Origin: an uncultured Chlorobiales bacterium
Lineage (GTDB): Bacteria > Bacteroidota > Chlorobiia > Chlorobiales > Thermochlorobacteraceae
Reading direction: 5' to 3'
DNA: 6,541 bases
NCBI GenBank assembly: GCA_937959145.1
Contig: CALGMC010000168.1
Span: 1 to 6,541 of the forward strand
Shown: positions 4,851 through 6,541 of the stretch, piece by piece
Layout: each line of letters starts with the position of its first letter
Position numbering within the stretch: position 1 is the first letter of the stretch
Position numbers and translations under genes: made by a program
Notes under the pieces: model-generated
Seen by the model: only the letters and a program-made list of their open reading frames with translations
Told to the model about the DNA's origin: nothing
Databases searched by the model: none

Positions 4851-5931
4851 GGATTTCAACAAGCAACCGCTGAAAAAGAAAGACATCACCGTCGCTGAAC
4901 TCTACGACGCGCTTACCGAGCGACTTGGCGTCTCATTAGAGCGGCTCAACAAGGTCAGCATGAAGCGAAAAATCGTTGAGCGCGATATTCATCGCCCTGG
5001 ACTTGCGCTCGCAGGTTTTACCAATCTTTTCACCTATCAGCGCGTTCAAATTTTGGGCAACACCGAGTCGCGCTTTCTCAAACAGTTCTCCCCCGAAAAA
5101 CGGCGCGAAGTTTTCGCCAACATTACGCCCTACAAAATTCCTTGTATCTGCATTACTGACGGAAACGACTTCGATAAAGACCTTCTGAAAATGGCGACCG
5201 AAGCGCGCATTCCCGTCTTTCGCACCTCGCTTTCAACGACAAAGTTCATCTACCTTGTTACCGACTTTTTGGACGACCAATTCGCGCCTTACCAAGTCTT
5301 TCATGGCTCGATGGTCGACGTCTATGGCATCGGAGTGTTCTTCGCAGGGCGAAGCGGCATTGGAAAATCGGAAATCGCCTTGGATTTGGTTGAGCGCGGA
5401 CATCGGCTCGTCGCCGACGACGCTGTTATCATCACCCGTAAAGGCGAATCAGTTTTAATGGCGAGCGGAACAGAGGTGATGGGGCACTTCATGGAAATTC
5501 GCGGCTTGGGCTTTATTAACGTTGAAAAAATTTTTGGCGTGCGCGCCGTGCGCTATCAAAAACGCCTCGAGCTCGTTGTTGAACTCATGGAATGGGACAG
5601 CAAAACCGAATACGACCGAACAGGACTTGCGCCGAAAAGTATCGATATTCTTGGCGTGCCCGTCCAGCATATTCAACTCCCAATTTATCCTGGGAAAAAC
5701 ATCACCGTCATTGCAGAAGTGATAGCACTGAACTATCTTCTCAAACACTACGGCTACGACCCAGCGCAAGAATTGGATAAGCGCGTTTTGGAAAAAATTG
5801 CAGAGCAATCCAATGGCGACAAAAAGTCCAAAGTCGACACAAAGACGAAATTTTCATTCAGCGTGAATAAAGTCAAGCGCAATCCCAAAAAAAGCCGAGC
5901 CATCGAATACTTCGAGCACGATTTCGAGTAA
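4849..5931 (+). CDS. hprK: HPr kinase/phosphorylase
   Basis: Bifunctional enzyme that phosphorylates HPr on its regulatory serine with ATP or pyrophosphate and reverses this, linking carbon state to regulation. The N-terminal domain contains DIHRPGLALAGF and RVQILGNTE. The catalytic domain has the conserved histidine in FHGSMVDVYG (H152), the Walker A loop GRSGIGKS (167-174), RGHRLVADD (183-191), the HPrK signature MEIRGLGFIN (215-224) and PGKN (281-284). All expected active-site elements are present. I chose ATG 4849 (360 residues) because the upstream in-frame TTG at 4813 lies in the tandem repeat and adds no family sequence. The protein is longer than the usual 310-330 residues because of a Lys/Ser-rich C-terminal tail of about 40 residues. 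No HPr or other PTS gene is in the window; adjacency to hpf mirrors the proteobacterial rpoN-hpf-ptsN-hprK cluster. Confidence 0.97.
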   Translation: MDFNKQPLKKKDITVAELYDALTERLGVSLERLNKVSMKRKIVERDIHRPGLALAGFTNLFTYQRVQILGNTESRFLKQFSPEKRREVFANITPYKIPCICITDGNDFDKDLLKMATEARIPVFRTSLSTTKFIYLVTDFLDDQFAPYQVFHGSMVDVYGIGVFFAGRSGIGKSEIALDLVERGHRLVADDAVIITRKGESVLMASGTEVMGHFMEIRGLGFINVEKIFGVRAVRYQKRLELVVELMEWDSKTEYDRTGLAPKSIDILGVPVQHIQLPIYPGKNITVIAEVIALNYLLKHYGYDPAQELDKRVLEKIAEQSNGDKKSKVDTKTKFSFSVNKVKRNPKKSRAIEYFEHDFE

Positions 5932-5953
5932 CCGCCTGAAAACGTATCAAACG

Positions 5954-5972
5954 AACTTTTCATAACTTTTCA
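5954..5972. repeat. Short direct repeat AACTTTTCA x2 before the transporter gene
   Basis: AACTTTTCA occurs at 5954-5962 and 5964-5972, one base apart, 21-39 bases before the ATG at 5993. The second copy contains TAACTTTT, which matches seven of eight positions of the Bacteroidota -7 element TAnnTTTG, but no TTG-type -33 element lies at the right distance. It could be part of the promoter of the transporter gene. Confidence 0.3.
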
Positions 5973-5992
5973 AATAAAAACCAGCGACGAAA

Positions 5993-6541
5993 ATGACTCA
6001 CACCTACATTCGTGTTCTTTGCCTACTTTTGGTGCTCTTCACCGTCGCCTGTCAAAAGAAAGATGGCGAAAAATCACAAGCGAGTAACGCCCTCGCCACA
6101 ACCCTTGTGCTCGCTGACCGAAGCGACGTCGACAACTTTAATCCTATCATCAGCTCAACGTTCTCAGGCGGCAACGCCATCTCAATGATTTATCCCGGAA
6201 TCACCACAGGCACATTCGATACTGCCACAGGCACCCTCATCTATCAACCTTCCGTTGCCAAAAGTTGGACCATTTCGCCCGACTTTAAGTCAATTACTTA
6301 CAACTTGCGCGGCGATGTAAAATGGACCGACGGCACGCCGCTCACTTCACACGACTTCAAATTTAGTTATCAACTCTACGGCGACACCATCATCGCCAGC
6401 GCGCGTCAAGATTACCTCGAGAACTTCGTCAAACTCCGTGATAAAAAAGGCAACCCAACCGACATTGTCGATTTCGACAAAGCTATCTTGACCCCAAACG
6501 ACACCACGCTCATTTTCAACTTCGATAAGCCTGTTGCAAAA
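5993..6541 (+). CDS. Peptide-type ABC transporter substrate-binding lipoprotein (SBP family 5), 3'-truncated
   Basis: N-terminal 183 residues of an extracytoplasmic solute-binding protein of the DppA/OppA family, which captures peptides or other small solutes for an ABC importer. The first 20 residues form a lipoprotein signal: a short basic start (Arg7), the hydrophobic stretch VLCLLLVLFTVA and Cys20 followed by QKKDG. The lipobox TVA-C has Thr at -3 instead of the usual Leu/Val/Ile. The mature part shows the family's opening: an asparagine-proline turn (DNFNPIIS), then IYQPSVAKSWTISPDFKS and YNLRGDVKWTDGTPLTSHDFKFSY, which is the classic binding-domain signature. The frame is open to the last base. 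It follows hprK by 61 bases on the same strand. The ligand cannot be deduced, and permease and ATPase genes are not in the window. Confidence 0.93.
   Translation, partial: MTHTYIRVLCLLLVLFTVACQKKDGEKSQASNALATTLVLADRSDVDNFNPIISSTFSGGNAISMIYPGITTGTFDTATGTLIYQPSVAKSWTISPDFKSITYNLRGDVKWTDGTPLTSHDFKFSYQLYGDTIIASARQDYLENFVKLRDKKGNPTDIVDFDKAILTPNDTTLIFNFDKPVAK

Overview
The window looks like chromosomal DNA from a member of the Chlorobiota/Bacteroidota group, possibly a Chloroherpeton-like lineage. The reasons are the HPr kinase type, the neighbouring xerC, hpf and hprK genes, and the near absence of Shine-Dalgarno sequences: only hpf has a clear one. This placement is inference from protein style, not a database match. 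Most genes have moderate GC (sampled 60-base lines: ftsZ 58%, hprK 55%, xerC 50%).

Layout. (1) Bases 1-1229 hold the 3' part of ftsZ, the cell-division GTPase, with its start outside the window. (2) Bases 1236-2859 hold three tightly packed co-directional genes: a TIGR04255-family protein and two small proteins of unknown function. They start 6 bases after the ftsZ stop and have lower GC (sampled lines 43%, 33% and 42%), so they look like a mobile or sporadic cassette parked behind ftsZ. (3) Bases 2901-3179, on the minus strand, encode a lone EutN/CcmL-type microcompartment vertex protein with no shell or enzyme gene beside it. (4) Bases 3313-5931 hold a co-directional run: a XerC-like tyrosine recombinase, a short ribosome hibernation factor and an HPr kinase/phosphorylase. 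A strong hairpin, a perfect 14-bp tandem repeat and a 10-bp palindrome lie between the last two. (5) Bases 5993-6541 hold the 5' part of a lipoprotein peptide-type ABC transporter substrate-binding protein, cut by the window end.

How they fit together. ftsZ and xerC are housekeeping genes for division and chromosome-dimer resolution. hpf and hprK are stress and carbon-signalling genes that are also linked in the rpoN-ptsN cluster of proteobacteria. The three-gene cassette is the best candidate here for an undescribed system. Its genes are translationally packed, compositionally distinct, and of families I recognise only as sporadic proteins of unknown function. No rRNA, tRNA, CRISPR array or insertion sequence was seen.
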